Source: Mycobacterium alsense (GTDB taxonomy: Bacteria > Actinomycetota > Actinomycetes > Mycobacteriales > Mycobacteriaceae). Taken from it: DNA of 64,000 nt. The notes under the pieces were generated by a model. The model did not search any database, was not told where the DNA came from, and saw only the letters and a list, made by a program, of their open reading frames with translations. The number at the start of each line of letters is the position of its first letter. The first letter of the stretch is position 1. The stretch lies in the NCBI RefSeq assembly GCF_002086635.1, contig NZ_MVHD01000004.1, positions 106,259-170,258 of the forward strand, written 5' to 3'. Positions 8,357-17,036 of the stretch are shown here, piece after piece. The translations under genes were made by a program, and so were the position numbers.

Positions 8357-9483
8357 TGGCTTCCTTCCTGGTATGCGGCGCCGAGGCGGGCGAGTTGTTG
8401 GGGTGCCGAGCCGAGCGAAAGCTCGATCTGCTTGGCCCACAGGAAATAGCGGTGCAGCGGATAGGTGACGTCGATGCCCATGCCGCCGTGGACTTGCTGG
8501 GCCGACGCGACGACCCGCGCTCCGGCCTCAGCCGCCCAAAACTTGGCGATGGCCGCCTCGCGGGCCGCGGGTCGGCCCTCGGCGATCAGCCACGCGGCAT
8601 GCCAGGTGGTCCAACGGATCGCCTCGACATCGATGAACGCATCGGCCAGCCGTTGCTGCACGGCCTGGAAAGAACCGATCGGCCGGCCGAACTGCTCGCG
8701 TTCGCTCGTGTAGGAAGCGGCGATTTTCAGCGCGCGTTCGGCCACGCCGACCTGCATCGCGCACAGCCCGACCAGCGCCCTGGCGTACAGCGAACCGACC
8801 GCGTCCGCACCGCCGGGTCCGGTGAGCCGGTGCCCGGCGGCACCGGCGAGTTCGACGTCGGCGTGGGGCTCACCGCTGGTGGTGCTTGCCGGCGTGACCG
8901 TGACGCCATCGGTTGGCGTGTCGACGACGAACAGGCCCGGGCCGGCGGGTTCGTCCTGGGCGCGGGCGACTACCACGATGGCGTCGGCAAGCTGCGCGGC
9001 GGGCACCAACTCCTTGGCGCCGTCCAGGATCCAGGCGGCACCGACGGCGCGGGCGGTGGTGCGTGGCGCGGTCGGGTCGGAATTGCCCGGTTCGGCGAGT
9101 GCGGCGGTCAGGAGCGCACTGCCGTCCGCCACCTTCGGCAGGTATCGCTGCTGGATGGCCGAGTCCCCGTGGCGCGCAATCGTATCCGCGCCGAGCACGA
9201 GGGTCGCGTAGACTGGCACCGGCGCGACGCTCCAGCCGACCTCGGCGAGCAGGACGCCGAGGTCGATGAAGCCGCCGCCGCTGCCGCCGACGGACTCGGG
9301 CAGCGCGATGCCCAGCAAGTCCGACGACGCCAGCTCGCGCCACAGCGCTTGGTCGTAGCGAGCGCCACCGGCTTTCAGGTCCGATTCCAGGTTTGTGAGG
9401 CGCTCGGGCGTGCAGCGGTGCTCGAAGAGTTGGCGGGCCACCTTGCCGACGGTCTCTTGTTCTTCGGTGAAGGAATAGTCCAT
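8353..9483 (-). CDS. Acyl-CoA dehydrogenase, short type
   Basis: 376 aa ACAD-fold protein, starting MDYSFTEEQETVGKVARQLF. It has SEREQFGRPIGSFQAVQQRLAD in the C-terminal helical domain and ends HGGMGIDVTYPLHRYFLWAK, without the GGxxEIxRNIIA flavin-binding tail seen in the long ACAD of this operon. In mycobacterial steroid catabolism, ACADs of this kind (FadE28 type) form alpha2beta2 complexes with a full-length partner, and the active site is shared. The likely partner is the ACAD at 10482-11690. It starts 16 bp after the DUF35 stop with GAGG upstream. Confidence 0.88.
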   Translation of the reverse strand: MDYSFTEEQETVGKVARQLFEHRCTPERLTNLESDLKAGGARYDQALWRELASSDLLGIALPESVGGSGGGFIDLGVLLAEVGWSVAPVPVYATLVLGADTIARHGDSAIQQRYLPKVADGSALLTAALAEPGNSDPTAPRTTARAVGAAWILDGAKELVPAAQLADAIVVVARAQDEPAGPGLFVVDTPTDGVTVTPASTTSGEPHADVELAGAAGHRLTGPGGADAVGSLYARALVGLCAMQVGVAERALKIAASYTSEREQFGRPIGSFQAVQQRLADAFIDVEAIRWTTWHAAWLIAEGRPAAREAAIAKFWAAEAGARVVASAQQVHGGMGIDVTYPLHRYFLWAKQIELSLGSAPQQLARLGAAYQEGSQ

Positions 9484-9499
9484 GCTCAGGCCTCGGGGG

Positions 9500-9913
9500 T
9501 CAGCGCGCGGGCCGGAACTGGTGCAGCACCAGCTCGTCCCCGCTCGGGATGGCTTCGAACTTCTCGTAGAAGACCTCGACGCGAAGCCCGACCTCGATGG
9601 CGGCGGGTTCGATATCGCACAGGTTCGACACGATGCGCACGCCCTCCTCGAGCTCGATCAGCGCCACCACGTAGGGGTATTGGAGGAACGGCAGCGGGGG
9701 GTACTGCGGCATCACGAAGCTGTAAACCGTTCCGCGCCCGCTGGATTCGACGGAATCCCAGCTAAGAGACTGACAGTTCCCACACATCGGACGGGGCGGC
9801 ACCCGCAAGGTCTTACAGTCGGCGCACCGCTGGATCAGCAGCTTGTGGTCCCTGAGGCCCGACCAGAAGAACTCGGTGTCCGGGCTGATCGACGGCGCAA
9901 GTCTGGTGGCCAT
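9500..9913 (-). CDS. DUF35 OB-fold protein with intact zinc ribbon
   Basis: 137 aa. The N-terminal zinc ribbon CADCKTLRVPPRPMCGNC has spacing C-x2-C-x10-C-x2-C, followed by the OB-fold (SGRGTVYSFV, YPYVVALIELEEGVRIVSN). DUF35 proteins are obligate partners of Ltp2-type aldolases. The preceding TEFFWSGLRDHKLLIQR segment matches the linker and DUF35 half of ChsH2, but here it is a separate protein. It overlaps the MaoC gene upstream by one base (TGATG), as expected for subunits made in equal amount. Confidence 0.88.
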   Translation of the reverse strand: MATRLAPSISPDTEFFWSGLRDHKLLIQRCADCKTLRVPPRPMCGNCQSLSWDSVESSGRGTVYSFVMPQYPPLPFLQYPYVVALIELEEGVRIVSNLCDIEPAAIEVGLRVEVFYEKFEAIPSGDELVLHQFRPAR

Positions 9914-10485
9914 CAGTCCCCGGCCGTTCCGGTGGGGGCCCCACCCGTCTTGAATCGCAGCGTGCGGAACCGCTGCCGGCCGATCACCTCACCGTTCTGA
10001 TCGCGATAGGTCGTGATCCAGGTGACGAAGTAGCCGTTGCCCATCGCCGTCTTCTTCTCGTCGGAGATCGTTTCGAACACCGTCTCGGCGGTGATGTCGT
10101 CACCGACCCGGGGGTATCGCTCGACCTCGAACTCGGAGTTGGTGGCCACGGTCCCGGTATAGCCGGCGTCGGCGAGGAACTGCAGCGGGTTTTCCTTCAG
10201 CTCCACCGGGACTCCGCCGCGCTCATGGATGCCGGCCAGCTTGGGCGGGGCCATGGTCCACGACTGCAGCATGACCGGGGGAGAGACCAATCCGCCGTAG
10301 CGGGACGAGGCCGCGAACTCCGGATCCAGGTAGGCCGGGTTCATGTCGTCCAACGCGTACGCCCAGTGCCGGATCATTGCCGCGTTCACCGGGTCTGGCG
10401 CCTTGACCGGCTGGCCGGAACTGATGGGTTTGCCGATGAGAGCATCCAGGCGCTCGCGCAGCTCGTCCTTCGTCGTCTCGGTCAC
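9913..10485 (-). CDS. MaoC-like dehydratase, equivalent to the N-terminal half of ChsH2
   Basis: 190 aa hotdog protein with MIRHWAYALDDMNPAYLD, GGLVSPPVMLQSWTM, and GTVATNSEFEVERYPRVGDD, as in the MaoC half of ChsH2 (Rv3542c). In M. tuberculosis, as I recall, this half is fused to DUF35; here a stop codon and a new start separate them with a 1 bp overlap. Expected to pair with the ChsH1-like protein at 7904-8356 as a heteromeric enoyl-CoA hydratase. The GTG start overlaps the ACAD stop (GTGA). Confidence 0.85.
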   Translation of the reverse strand: MTETTKDELRERLDALIGKPISSGQPVKAPDPVNAAMIRHWAYALDDMNPAYLDPEFAASSRYGGLVSPPVMLQSWTMAPPKLAGIHERGGVPVELKENPLQFLADAGYTGTVATNSEFEVERYPRVGDDITAETVFETISDEKKTAMGNGYFVTWITTYRDQNGEVIGRQRFRTLRFKTGGAPTGTAGD

Positions 10486-11690
10486 GGGTTGGAGCTTCCT
10501 TTCTCCGATGCGCCGGCCCGCATGTCGCGGGGCGCGCGCGGCATCCCGAGACCGGCCATGGCGATGATGTCGCGTTGGAGCTCATTGGCTCCGCCGCCGA
10601 ATGTGTTGATGACCGCCAGGCGGTAAGCGCTCTCCAGCTCGCCCTTCAGCGGGGCCATCGAGTCCTTGCGCACACCCGCCTGACCCACGACCTCGAGCAG
10701 TTCCCGGGCGACCTGTTGGGTGAGCTCGGTGCCGAATACCTTTGCGGCGGACGCCTCGCCCATTCCCAGCGCCCCGGAGCTCATCGTCGCGTTGACGCGC
10801 AGGTTCAGCAGACGGTAGGCGGCGACTTGCGCTTCGACCCGGGCCAGGGCCTGCTGGACCCAGGGCTGGTCGATGACCATGCCGCCGTCGAGTGGCGTGG
10901 TCGACGCCCATTTGAGGGTCTTGGTGAAGAGCGGCTCCAGGGCGCCGAGATTTCCCAGGGCGGCGCGTTCCAGGTTGAGCTGGTTGGTCACCAGCGTCCA
11001 ACCCTGGTTCTCGCCCAGGACGATGGCGCTCTCCGGTACGCGAACGTCGTCGTAGAACGTGTAGTACGTGGACACGCCCGGCATGGTGTGCAGCGGTTTC
11101 CAGGAGAACCCCGGCGTGTCGGTCGGCACGATGAAAAGCGTTATCCCCTTGTGCTTCTTGGCGTTCGGATCGGTGCGCGCCGCCAGCCAGATGTAGTCGG
11201 CGAATTCCGCTCCGCTGGTGAACATCTTGGAGCCGTTGATGACGAACTCGTCGCCGTCGCGCACCGCCGTGGTGCGCAACGACGCGAGGTCACTGCCCGC
11301 GCCCGGCTCCGAGTAGCCGATCGCGAACTCGACGGTGCCCTTGAGGATGGCGGGGAGAAACTTGGCCTTCTGTTCCTCGGTGCCGTACTGGATGAGGGTG
11401 GGGCCCACCGTGTTCAGGGTGACAAACGGCAACGGTGCGTTGACCCTGCGCGCCTCCTCCGAGAAGATGTACTGCTCCAACGCGGTCAGCCCGCCGCCAC
11501 CGTACTCCACCGGCCAGGCGACCCCGAGCAGCCCGGCATCACCGAGCGCGCGCCTGCACTCGGCGATCGCCGCGCCCCCCTCGGTGAGGTCGGCGACGGC
11601 GGCCCGGCGCTCCGGGGTCATCACCGCCTCGAGCCGCCTGCGGTAGTCCCTGCGCAGCCGCTCCTGCTCGGGTGTGTAGTCGAAATCCAT
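10482..11690 (-). CDS. Acyl-CoA dehydrogenase, long type
   Basis: 402 aa flavoprotein. It begins MDFDYTPEQERLRRDYR and has GLLGVAWPVEYGGGG, the FAD/substrate segment IGYSEPGAGSDLASL, FVINGSKMFTSGAEFADYIW, and a full C-terminal tail GGGANELQRDIIAMAGLGMPR, which supplies FAD contacts. It resembles the FadE29/FadE27 class that works with a short ACAD. The true start is the ATG at 11690, one base into the P450 stop (TGATG), although the frame is open further upstream. Probable role: alpha,beta-dehydrogenation of a side-chain acyl-CoA. Confidence 0.9.
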   Translation of the reverse strand: MDFDYTPEQERLRRDYRRRLEAVMTPERRAAVADLTEGGAAIAECRRALGDAGLLGVAWPVEYGGGGLTALEQYIFSEEARRVNAPLPFVTLNTVGPTLIQYGTEEQKAKFLPAILKGTVEFAIGYSEPGAGSDLASLRTTAVRDGDEFVINGSKMFTSGAEFADYIWLAARTDPNAKKHKGITLFIVPTDTPGFSWKPLHTMPGVSTYYTFYDDVRVPESAIVLGENQGWTLVTNQLNLERAALGNLGALEPLFTKTLKWASTTPLDGGMVIDQPWVQQALARVEAQVAAYRLLNLRVNATMSSGALGMGEASAAKVFGTELTQQVARELLEVVGQAGVRKDSMAPLKGELESAYRLAVINTFGGGANELQRDIIAMAGLGMPRAPRDMRAGASEKGSSNP

Positions 11691-12883
11691 CAGTTGGCCG
11701 CTCCCAGCCGGATCGGCATGTGTTTGACACCGGGCACCATGGTGGCGCGAAGCCGTGTCACATCGCCGGTGAGCTCGACCGTCGGGTAGGCGCCCAGCAG
11801 CACCTCGAACATCACCCTCGCCTCCAAACGGGCGAGCTGCGCGCCCAGGCACGCGTGCTCACCCGCTCCGAATGCGATGTGGGGGTTGGGGTTACGGGTG
11901 ATGTCGAACTCTTCGCTGGTGGGCCCGAAGATCTCTTCGTCGCGGTTGGCAGAGCCGTAGAGCATGACCACGGTGTCGCCGGCCTTGATCCGCTGGCCGC
12001 GGATCTCGACGTCTTCGGTGGCGCACCGGGCCATGTGGGTGACGGGGCTGGTGAAACGCAGCATCTCCTCGACTGCGCACGGCAACAGCGACGGGTTCGA
12101 TCGCAGCAGCGCGAACTGGTCGGGATGGTCGATGAGCGCCAGTGTGCCCAACGCGATGAGGTTGCGGGTGGTTTCGTTGCCGGCGACCAGCAGCAGGAAG
12201 GAGAAGTTGAGCAGATCCGCGTCGGTGAGCCGCTCACCGTCGACCTCGGCCGCGGCCAGGATGCTCAGCAGGTCGTCCTGCCCGCTGACCTCACCGGATC
12301 GGCGCGCCGCGATGAGCTTGGTGAAGTACTCGTACAACTCGCCCAGCGCGACCATGGAGTCGAGTTCGATGTCCGGGTCGGCGGTGCCGACCGCGGCGTC
12401 CGACCACGCGCGGAACCGCTCCCAGTCCTCGGGTGGGGCGCCGAGCATCTCGGCGATCATCCGAGTGGGAAGGGGCGCGGCGATCTCCTCCGCGAACTCG
12501 TACTCCCGTGACGCGTCGACGCCGTCCACGATGCTTTTCACGATCTGGCGCACCTTGGGTTCGAGCAACTGCACCTGGCGCCGCGTGAAGCCGGAATTGA
12601 TGAGCTTCCGAAGCTGCCGGTGGCGCGGGGGGTCGGTGAAGATCAGGTTGCCCTCCTGGATGGGCTCGGGCTGGGCGGGGTCCGGGATGGTGATGCCCTT
12701 CGTCGACGAGAAGGTCAGTGGGTGGCCCGAGACATAGCGAATGTCCTCATACTTCAACAGCGCCCAGAAGTTGGTGACGTCATTCCACACGACCGGCATC
12801 GTGTTGCGCAGCTCCCGGTAGGCCGGGTACGGATCCCCGGCGTAGAAGTCGGGCGAGTGCAGGGGAACAGTAGTTGTGGGCAC
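11690..12883 (-). CDS. Cytochrome P450, first gene of the igr-like operon
   Basis: 397 aa, full length. The I-helix is LLVAGNETTRN, the ExxR is EEMLR, and the haem loop is FGAGEHACLGAQLAR. There is an N-terminal FTDPPRHRQLRKLINSGF. GTG at 12883 is the start: AGGAAGG lies 6 nt upstream and no in-frame ATG is nearby. Its place ahead of two ACADs, MaoC proteins, DUF35 and Ltp2-like genes mirrors cyp125 in the igr operon, where a steroid omega-methyl group is oxidised to the acid. I cannot tell whether it is CYP125- or CYP142-like, nor name its substrate. Confidence 0.93.
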   Translation of the reverse strand: MPTTTVPLHSPDFYAGDPYPAYRELRNTMPVVWNDVTNFWALLKYEDIRYVSGHPLTFSSTKGITIPDPAQPEPIQEGNLIFTDPPRHRQLRKLINSGFTRRQVQLLEPKVRQIVKSIVDGVDASREYEFAEEIAAPLPTRMIAEMLGAPPEDWERFRAWSDAAVGTADPDIELDSMVALGELYEYFTKLIAARRSGEVSGQDDLLSILAAAEVDGERLTDADLLNFSFLLLVAGNETTRNLIALGTLALIDHPDQFALLRSNPSLLPCAVEEMLRFTSPVTHMARCATEDVEIRGQRIKAGDTVVMLYGSANRDEEIFGPTSEEFDITRNPNPHIAFGAGEHACLGAQLARLEARVMFEVLLGAYPTVELTGDVTRLRATMVPGVKHMPIRLGAAN

Positions 12884-12914
12884 CGCATGCCTTCCTCGAC
12901 GTTGAGAGCTGCTT

Positions 12915-12939
12915 CGGACAGATCAGACAAGAATGTCCG
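12915..12939. promoter_or_regulatory. Inverted repeat in the P450/ALDH divergent promoter
   Basis: CGGACA and TGTCCG arms separated by 13 bp, with a nested GACA-AGAA-TGTC, lie 32 bp upstream of the P450 GTG in a 272 bp divergent intergenic region. A direct repeat CGACAAT, 12 bp apart, follows at 12996-13014. Any of these could be regulator sites; the support is symmetry and position only. Confidence 0.3.
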
Positions 12940-13155
12940 TTTGCATGCTGGTCTACCGCACTTTCGGCGAGTCTGTCAATTGCGGTTTGTTTCCGCGACA
13001 ATCGGCCCGACAATACGGATACGTGCCCGTTGACGGCGCCGCGGCAACCGGTGTACACACAGTCTGGATATGTATGTTCTCCCGATGGCGGCGTTGACGG
13101 CGGTGACGGCATTGGCACCACGCCACGATCAAGCAGCCAGGAAGGCGGGCCGGTG

Positions 13156-14613
13156 ATGGCTGGGTCGCGTTTGCTCGACGCCTACGGGCACTACATCGAC
13201 GGCCGATGGACCGATCCGGACGGCGGGCGCTACGACGTCATCAACCCCGCAAACGAGACGGTGATCGCTACGGCTCCCGATGCGAGCGTGGCGCAGGTCG
13301 GGCAGGCCGTCGCCGCGGCGAGGTCGGCTTTCGACCGGGGTGAGTGGTCCTCGGCCGACCCCGCGGAACGCGCCCGATGCCTGCAACAGCTCAGCGACGC
13401 GTTGCTGTCCAACGCTGAGGAGATCTATGCCCTCGCCCAGGCCGAGTGGGGTTGTTCGGCGAACGAGCGGCTGATTCACGTCGACGGTCCGGCGTTCATG
13501 GTCGGTCACGCCGCCGAGCTCGCCACGGAGCCCGCCGAGGCCCCGATGGATGCGTGGGGCGCCGCCGGCACCACGCTCCTGCGGTACGAGCCGCTCGGGG
13601 TGGTGGCGGCGATGACGCCGTGGAACTTCCCGCACACCCTCAACGTCATGAAGCTTTCGGCGGCGCTGGCGGCGGGAAACACGCTGGTGCTCAAGCCTTC
13701 ACCGCTGACGCCGCTGGCGGGCCTGGCCCTGGCCAGGATCATCGACGAGGAGACGGACATCCCGGCCGGCGTCGTCAACGTGGTCACGCCGACCGGCGTT
13801 GAGGCCAGCAAGAGCCTGACCCTGGACCCCAGGGTCGACATGGTCAGCTTCACCGGCAGCTCGGCCGTCGGCCGTGACGTGATGGCGGGGGCCGCCACCA
13901 CGATGAAACGCGTGTTGCTGGAGTGCGGGGGCAAATCGGCGACCGTCTTGCTGCCCGACGTCGACGTCAGCGACGACCTGTTGGATCGGCTGCTGTTCGA
14001 GGGGTGCACGATGCATGCCGGTCAGGCCTGCATCCTCAACAGCAGGCTGCTGCTGCCAGATGCGATCCACGACGAGGTGGTGGACCGGCTCGCCGCGCTG
14101 TGCCGTGCGGTCGTGATCGGCGATCCCGTCGATCCCGAGGTCACCATGGGACCGTTGATCAGCCGCGAGCACCTCGACCGCGTCGAGGGATTCGTCAAGC
14201 GTGCCGAAGCCGACGGCGCGACCGTGGTGGCCGGTGGCGCCCGGCCGAAGGATCTGGGCAGCGGCTTCTACTATCAGCCGACGATACTCACCGATGCGTC
14301 GGCCGATTCGTACATCGCGCAGGAAGAGGTGTTCGGTCCGGTCCTGACCGTGTTGCGGTATCGCGACGACGACGACGCGGTAGCCATCGCCAACAACTCG
14401 GCCTACGGGCTCGGTGGCGCGGTGTGGGGAAGCGACGTCGACCGCGCGGTGGCCGTCGCCCGCCGCATCAGGACCGGACAGGTATCGATCAATGGCACGA
14501 TTCCCGGAGATGCGCCGTTCGGGGGCTTCAAGCAGAGCGGGATCGGCCGGGAGGGCGGCGTGATGGGGCTTCGCGCGTACATGGAACCCAAAGCAATCGG
14601 GGTCCCCGCGTGA
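13156..14613 (+). CDS. NAD(P)-dependent aldehyde dehydrogenase
   Basis: 485 aa ALDH superfamily enzyme oxidising an aldehyde to an acid. Seen in order: MTPWNFPHT with the oxyanion Asn, LKPSPLTPLAG, the Rossmann segment FTGSSAVGRDVM, the general base in LLECGGKSA, the catalytic Cys in HAGQACILNS at about residue 292, QEEVFGPVLTV, and the C-terminal PFGGFKQSGIGREGG. The start is ATG at 13156 with AGGAAGG upstream; a GTG one codon earlier is possible. It overlaps the CoA transferase by GTGA, suggesting the acid made here is then activated to its CoA ester. Confidence 0.93.
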   Translation: MAGSRLLDAYGHYIDGRWTDPDGGRYDVINPANETVIATAPDASVAQVGQAVAAARSAFDRGEWSSADPAERARCLQQLSDALLSNAEEIYALAQAEWGCSANERLIHVDGPAFMVGHAAELATEPAEAPMDAWGAAGTTLLRYEPLGVVAAMTPWNFPHTLNVMKLSAALAAGNTLVLKPSPLTPLAGLALARIIDEETDIPAGVVNVVTPTGVEASKSLTLDPRVDMVSFTGSSAVGRDVMAGAATTMKRVLLECGGKSATVLLPDVDVSDDLLDRLLFEGCTMHAGQACILNSRLLLPDAIHDEVVDRLAALCRAVVIGDPVDPEVTMGPLISREHLDRVEGFVKRAEADGATVVAGGARPKDLGSGFYYQPTILTDASADSYIAQEEVFGPVLTVLRYRDDDDAVAIANNSAYGLGGAVWGSDVDRAVAVARRIRTGQVSINGTIPGDAPFGGFKQSGIGREGGVMGLRAYMEPKAIGVPA

Positions 14614-17006
14614 GCGGACCGCTGGCGGGGCTGCGGGTTGTCGAGCTGGGCGGCGAAATCGCGGCACCGTATTGCACGAAGCTCCTGGTGGACCTCGGAG
14701 CCGACGTGTGCAAGGTCGAGCCCCCGACCGGCGACCCGTTGCGCCGGTGGGGCCCGTTCGCGTCGGAGGGCCCCGATCCCGGGCGGAGTGGCCTGTTCGA
14801 GTACCTGAACGCCGGAAAGCGTGGCACCGCAGTCGATCTCGCCCAAGAAAGCGGCGTCGCGGCCCTCCGCGAAATGATCTCTCAGGCCGACGCGCTCGTC
14901 GAGGACCTTCCGGCGGGCGCGCCGCAGCGCTTCCAGTGGGGCCTCGACGCCGACGCCCTCGGCCGAATCAACCCCAACCTGGTCGTGGTTCGCGTCTCGA
15001 GCTTCGGCCAGGAGGGGCCGCTGCGCGACCGGGTGACCACCCCGCTGACCCTGCAGGCGGCGGCCGGTTGGGTCAACGTGCGCGAACAGGGCCGAGCGCC
15101 GGTGCAGGCCGGTGCCCGGATCCCGGAGTACATCGCGGGCGGCTACGCCGCCCTGGGCGCGCTGACTGCGTTGCGCATCGTCGCGACCGGAACCGACCGG
15201 CCGGTCGAGGTGGACGTCTCGATGTTCGAGTCGCTGCTGTCGACGTTGCCGTATCCCATGCTGATGGCGGCTCGCCTGAAAAGCCTTGGCCTGCCGACGA
15301 ACTCCAAAGCGGCACCGATGCTGGGTATCGTGCGTGCCGCCGATGGGTGGATCGGGATCAATTGCCTTACCGGCCAGCATTGGCTGGACGTGTGCGCGAT
15401 GGTCGGGTTGCCCGAATTCGGCGAGCACCAGCTTGCGATCATGCTCGGCGGCCCCGAACGCGACGAGTTTTTTGCCAAGGCCCAGCCATTTTTCGATTCG
15501 ATGTCCGTCGCCGACCTGGTCGATTTGAGTCAGGCCATGCGCATACCCGCGGCGCCCGTCAACGACGGAGCGTCGATCTTGCAATGTCCGCAATACCGCG
15601 AGCGTGGCTTCTTCATCGAGGGTGGGGCCGGGTCCTGGCGGTTCGTGCGGCCCGGTGCGCCGTTCCGCCTGTCCAAGACGCCGGCCTTGGCGCCGCGGCC
15701 CGCTCCGAGTCTGAGCGAGGGTGACGGCCCCTCCTGGAAGCCGCGCGGCGCGAACCGCGCGGGGTCGGGTACGGGCGATGCGGCGGCCCCGTTCGCGGGG
15801 CTGAAGGTGTGCGACCTGAGCACCTTCTGGGCGGGCGCGTACCTGACGTGCTATCTGGGCGCGTTCGGCGCCGACGTCATCAAGGTGGAGTCGATCCAGC
15901 GACCGGACGGGCACCGATATTCGGGATCCCTGCTGCGCAACAGCGACGACTGGTACGAGCTCGGACCGCTCTGGCAGGCAACCAACCTGAACAAGCGGGA
16001 CATCACCCTCGACCTGACCTCCGACGCCGGGCGCGATATCGCGCTGCGTCTGGCCACCGAAGCCGATGTGGTCGTCGAGAACTTCTCGCCCCGCGTCGTC
16101 GAACAGTTCGGTCTGGACTACGAGTCCCTGGTCAAGATCAACCCCGACGTGATCATGGTCCGCATGCCGGGGTTCGGGCTCGAGGGGCCGTGGCGCGACT
16201 ACGTCGGCTGGGCCTTGAACATCGAACAGCTGTCGGGGATGTCGGCCGTGACCGGGTTCGCCGACGGTCCGCCGACGAACCTGCAGGGACCGGCCGACCC
16301 GATCGCCGGGGTTCACGCGTGCGTCGCCCTTCTTGCGGCGCTCGAGCACAGGAGCCGGACCGGCCAGGGTCAGCTCGTCGAGGTGGCGCAGGTCGAGGTT
16401 GGCGCGGCCGTGACGGCGGAGCCGGTCATCGAGTACTCGTTGACGAAGCGCGTGTGTGGGCGTGAGGGGAATCGGCATCGCGCCCACGCGCAGGGTGTCT
16501 ATCGCGCGCGCGGCGACGATGAGTGGGTGGCCGTCTCGGTGCGCGACGACGCCGACTGGGCGGCCGTGGTTGAACTGATCGGCCGTCCGGAACTGAGTGG
16601 CGATGAGCGGTTCGTGTCGCCGGAGGCGCGCCTGCGAAACCACGATGCGCTCGATGAGGTGCTCACCCGGTGGACGAGCGCGCGTTCGCCAGATGAGGTG
16701 GCCGGGGCTTTTCGCAGCCGCGGCGTGCCCGCCGAACGGGTACTCACGCCCGATCGCATGTATGACGTCGGCCAGCTCGAAGCGCGCGGATTCTACGAAG
16801 ATCTCGAGCATCCGCTGGGCGGCCGACAACGGTTCCCGGGCTGGCCTTTTCGGGTCAGCCCCGGGCCCGCGCGTCATCACCGCACGGCGTCGCCGACGCT
16901 TGGCCAACACAATGACGAGGTGTTGAAAGCCCTCGGGGTGGCAGACGACGAGCTGGTGAGGTTGCGCGAACAGCGGGTGATAGGGGAGCGACTGCTCAAC
17001 GGCTGA
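14610..17006 (+). CDS. Tandem two-domain CaiB/BaiF (family III) CoA transferase
   Basis: 798 aa fusion of two family III CoA-transferase domains: about residues 1-375 (GLRVVELGGEIAAPYCTKLLVDLGADVCKVE) and 392-798 (GLKVCDLSTFWAGAYLTCYLGAFGADVIKVE). Normal members are ~400 aa and form interlocked dimers with a catalytic Asp in a D-x-x-x-G context. Domain 2 has DPIAG (Asp about residue 563). Domain 1 has EYIAG, with Glu at residue 173. The fusion may act as a pseudo-heterodimer with one Asp site. GTG start at 14610 overlaps the ALDH stop; the pair would convert an aldehyde to acid and then to a CoA thioester. Confidence 0.9.
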   Translation: MSGPLAGLRVVELGGEIAAPYCTKLLVDLGADVCKVEPPTGDPLRRWGPFASEGPDPGRSGLFEYLNAGKRGTAVDLAQESGVAALREMISQADALVEDLPAGAPQRFQWGLDADALGRINPNLVVVRVSSFGQEGPLRDRVTTPLTLQAAAGWVNVREQGRAPVQAGARIPEYIAGGYAALGALTALRIVATGTDRPVEVDVSMFESLLSTLPYPMLMAARLKSLGLPTNSKAAPMLGIVRAADGWIGINCLTGQHWLDVCAMVGLPEFGEHQLAIMLGGPERDEFFAKAQPFFDSMSVADLVDLSQAMRIPAAPVNDGASILQCPQYRERGFFIEGGAGSWRFVRPGAPFRLSKTPALAPRPAPSLSEGDGPSWKPRGANRAGSGTGDAAAPFAGLKVCDLSTFWAGAYLTCYLGAFGADVIKVESIQRPDGHRYSGSLLRNSDDWYELGPLWQATNLNKRDITLDLTSDAGRDIALRLATEADVVVENFSPRVVEQFGLDYESLVKINPDVIMVRMPGFGLEGPWRDYVGWALNIEQLSGMSAVTGFADGPPTNLQGPADPIAGVHACVALLAALEHRSRTGQGQLVEVAQVEVGAAVTAEPVIEYSLTKRVCGREGNRHRAHAQGVYRARGDDEWVAVSVRDDADWAAVVELIGRPELSGDERFVSPEARLRNHDALDEVLTRWTSARSPDEVAGAFRSRGVPAERVLTPDRMYDVGQLEARGFYEDLEHPLGGRQRFPGWPFRVSPGPARHHRTASPTLGQHNDEVLKALGVADDELVRLREQRVIGERLLNG

Positions 17007-17036
17007 GCCACGCCCCGCCAAGTTCCGGCTGCTCCG

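Noticed and set aside
12884-13155. A KstR-type operator (TnnAACnnGTTnnA) for the igr-like operon
   Set aside because: The best match, near AACCGGTG at about 13047, misses one core base and lacks the flanking T/A symmetry.
14403-17021. An 872-codon open frame on the minus strand opposite the CoA transferase
   Set aside because: Its translation is Arg/Gly/His-rich with no family motifs. It mirrors codon bias of the real plus-strand gene, which has clear double CaiB/BaiF domains.
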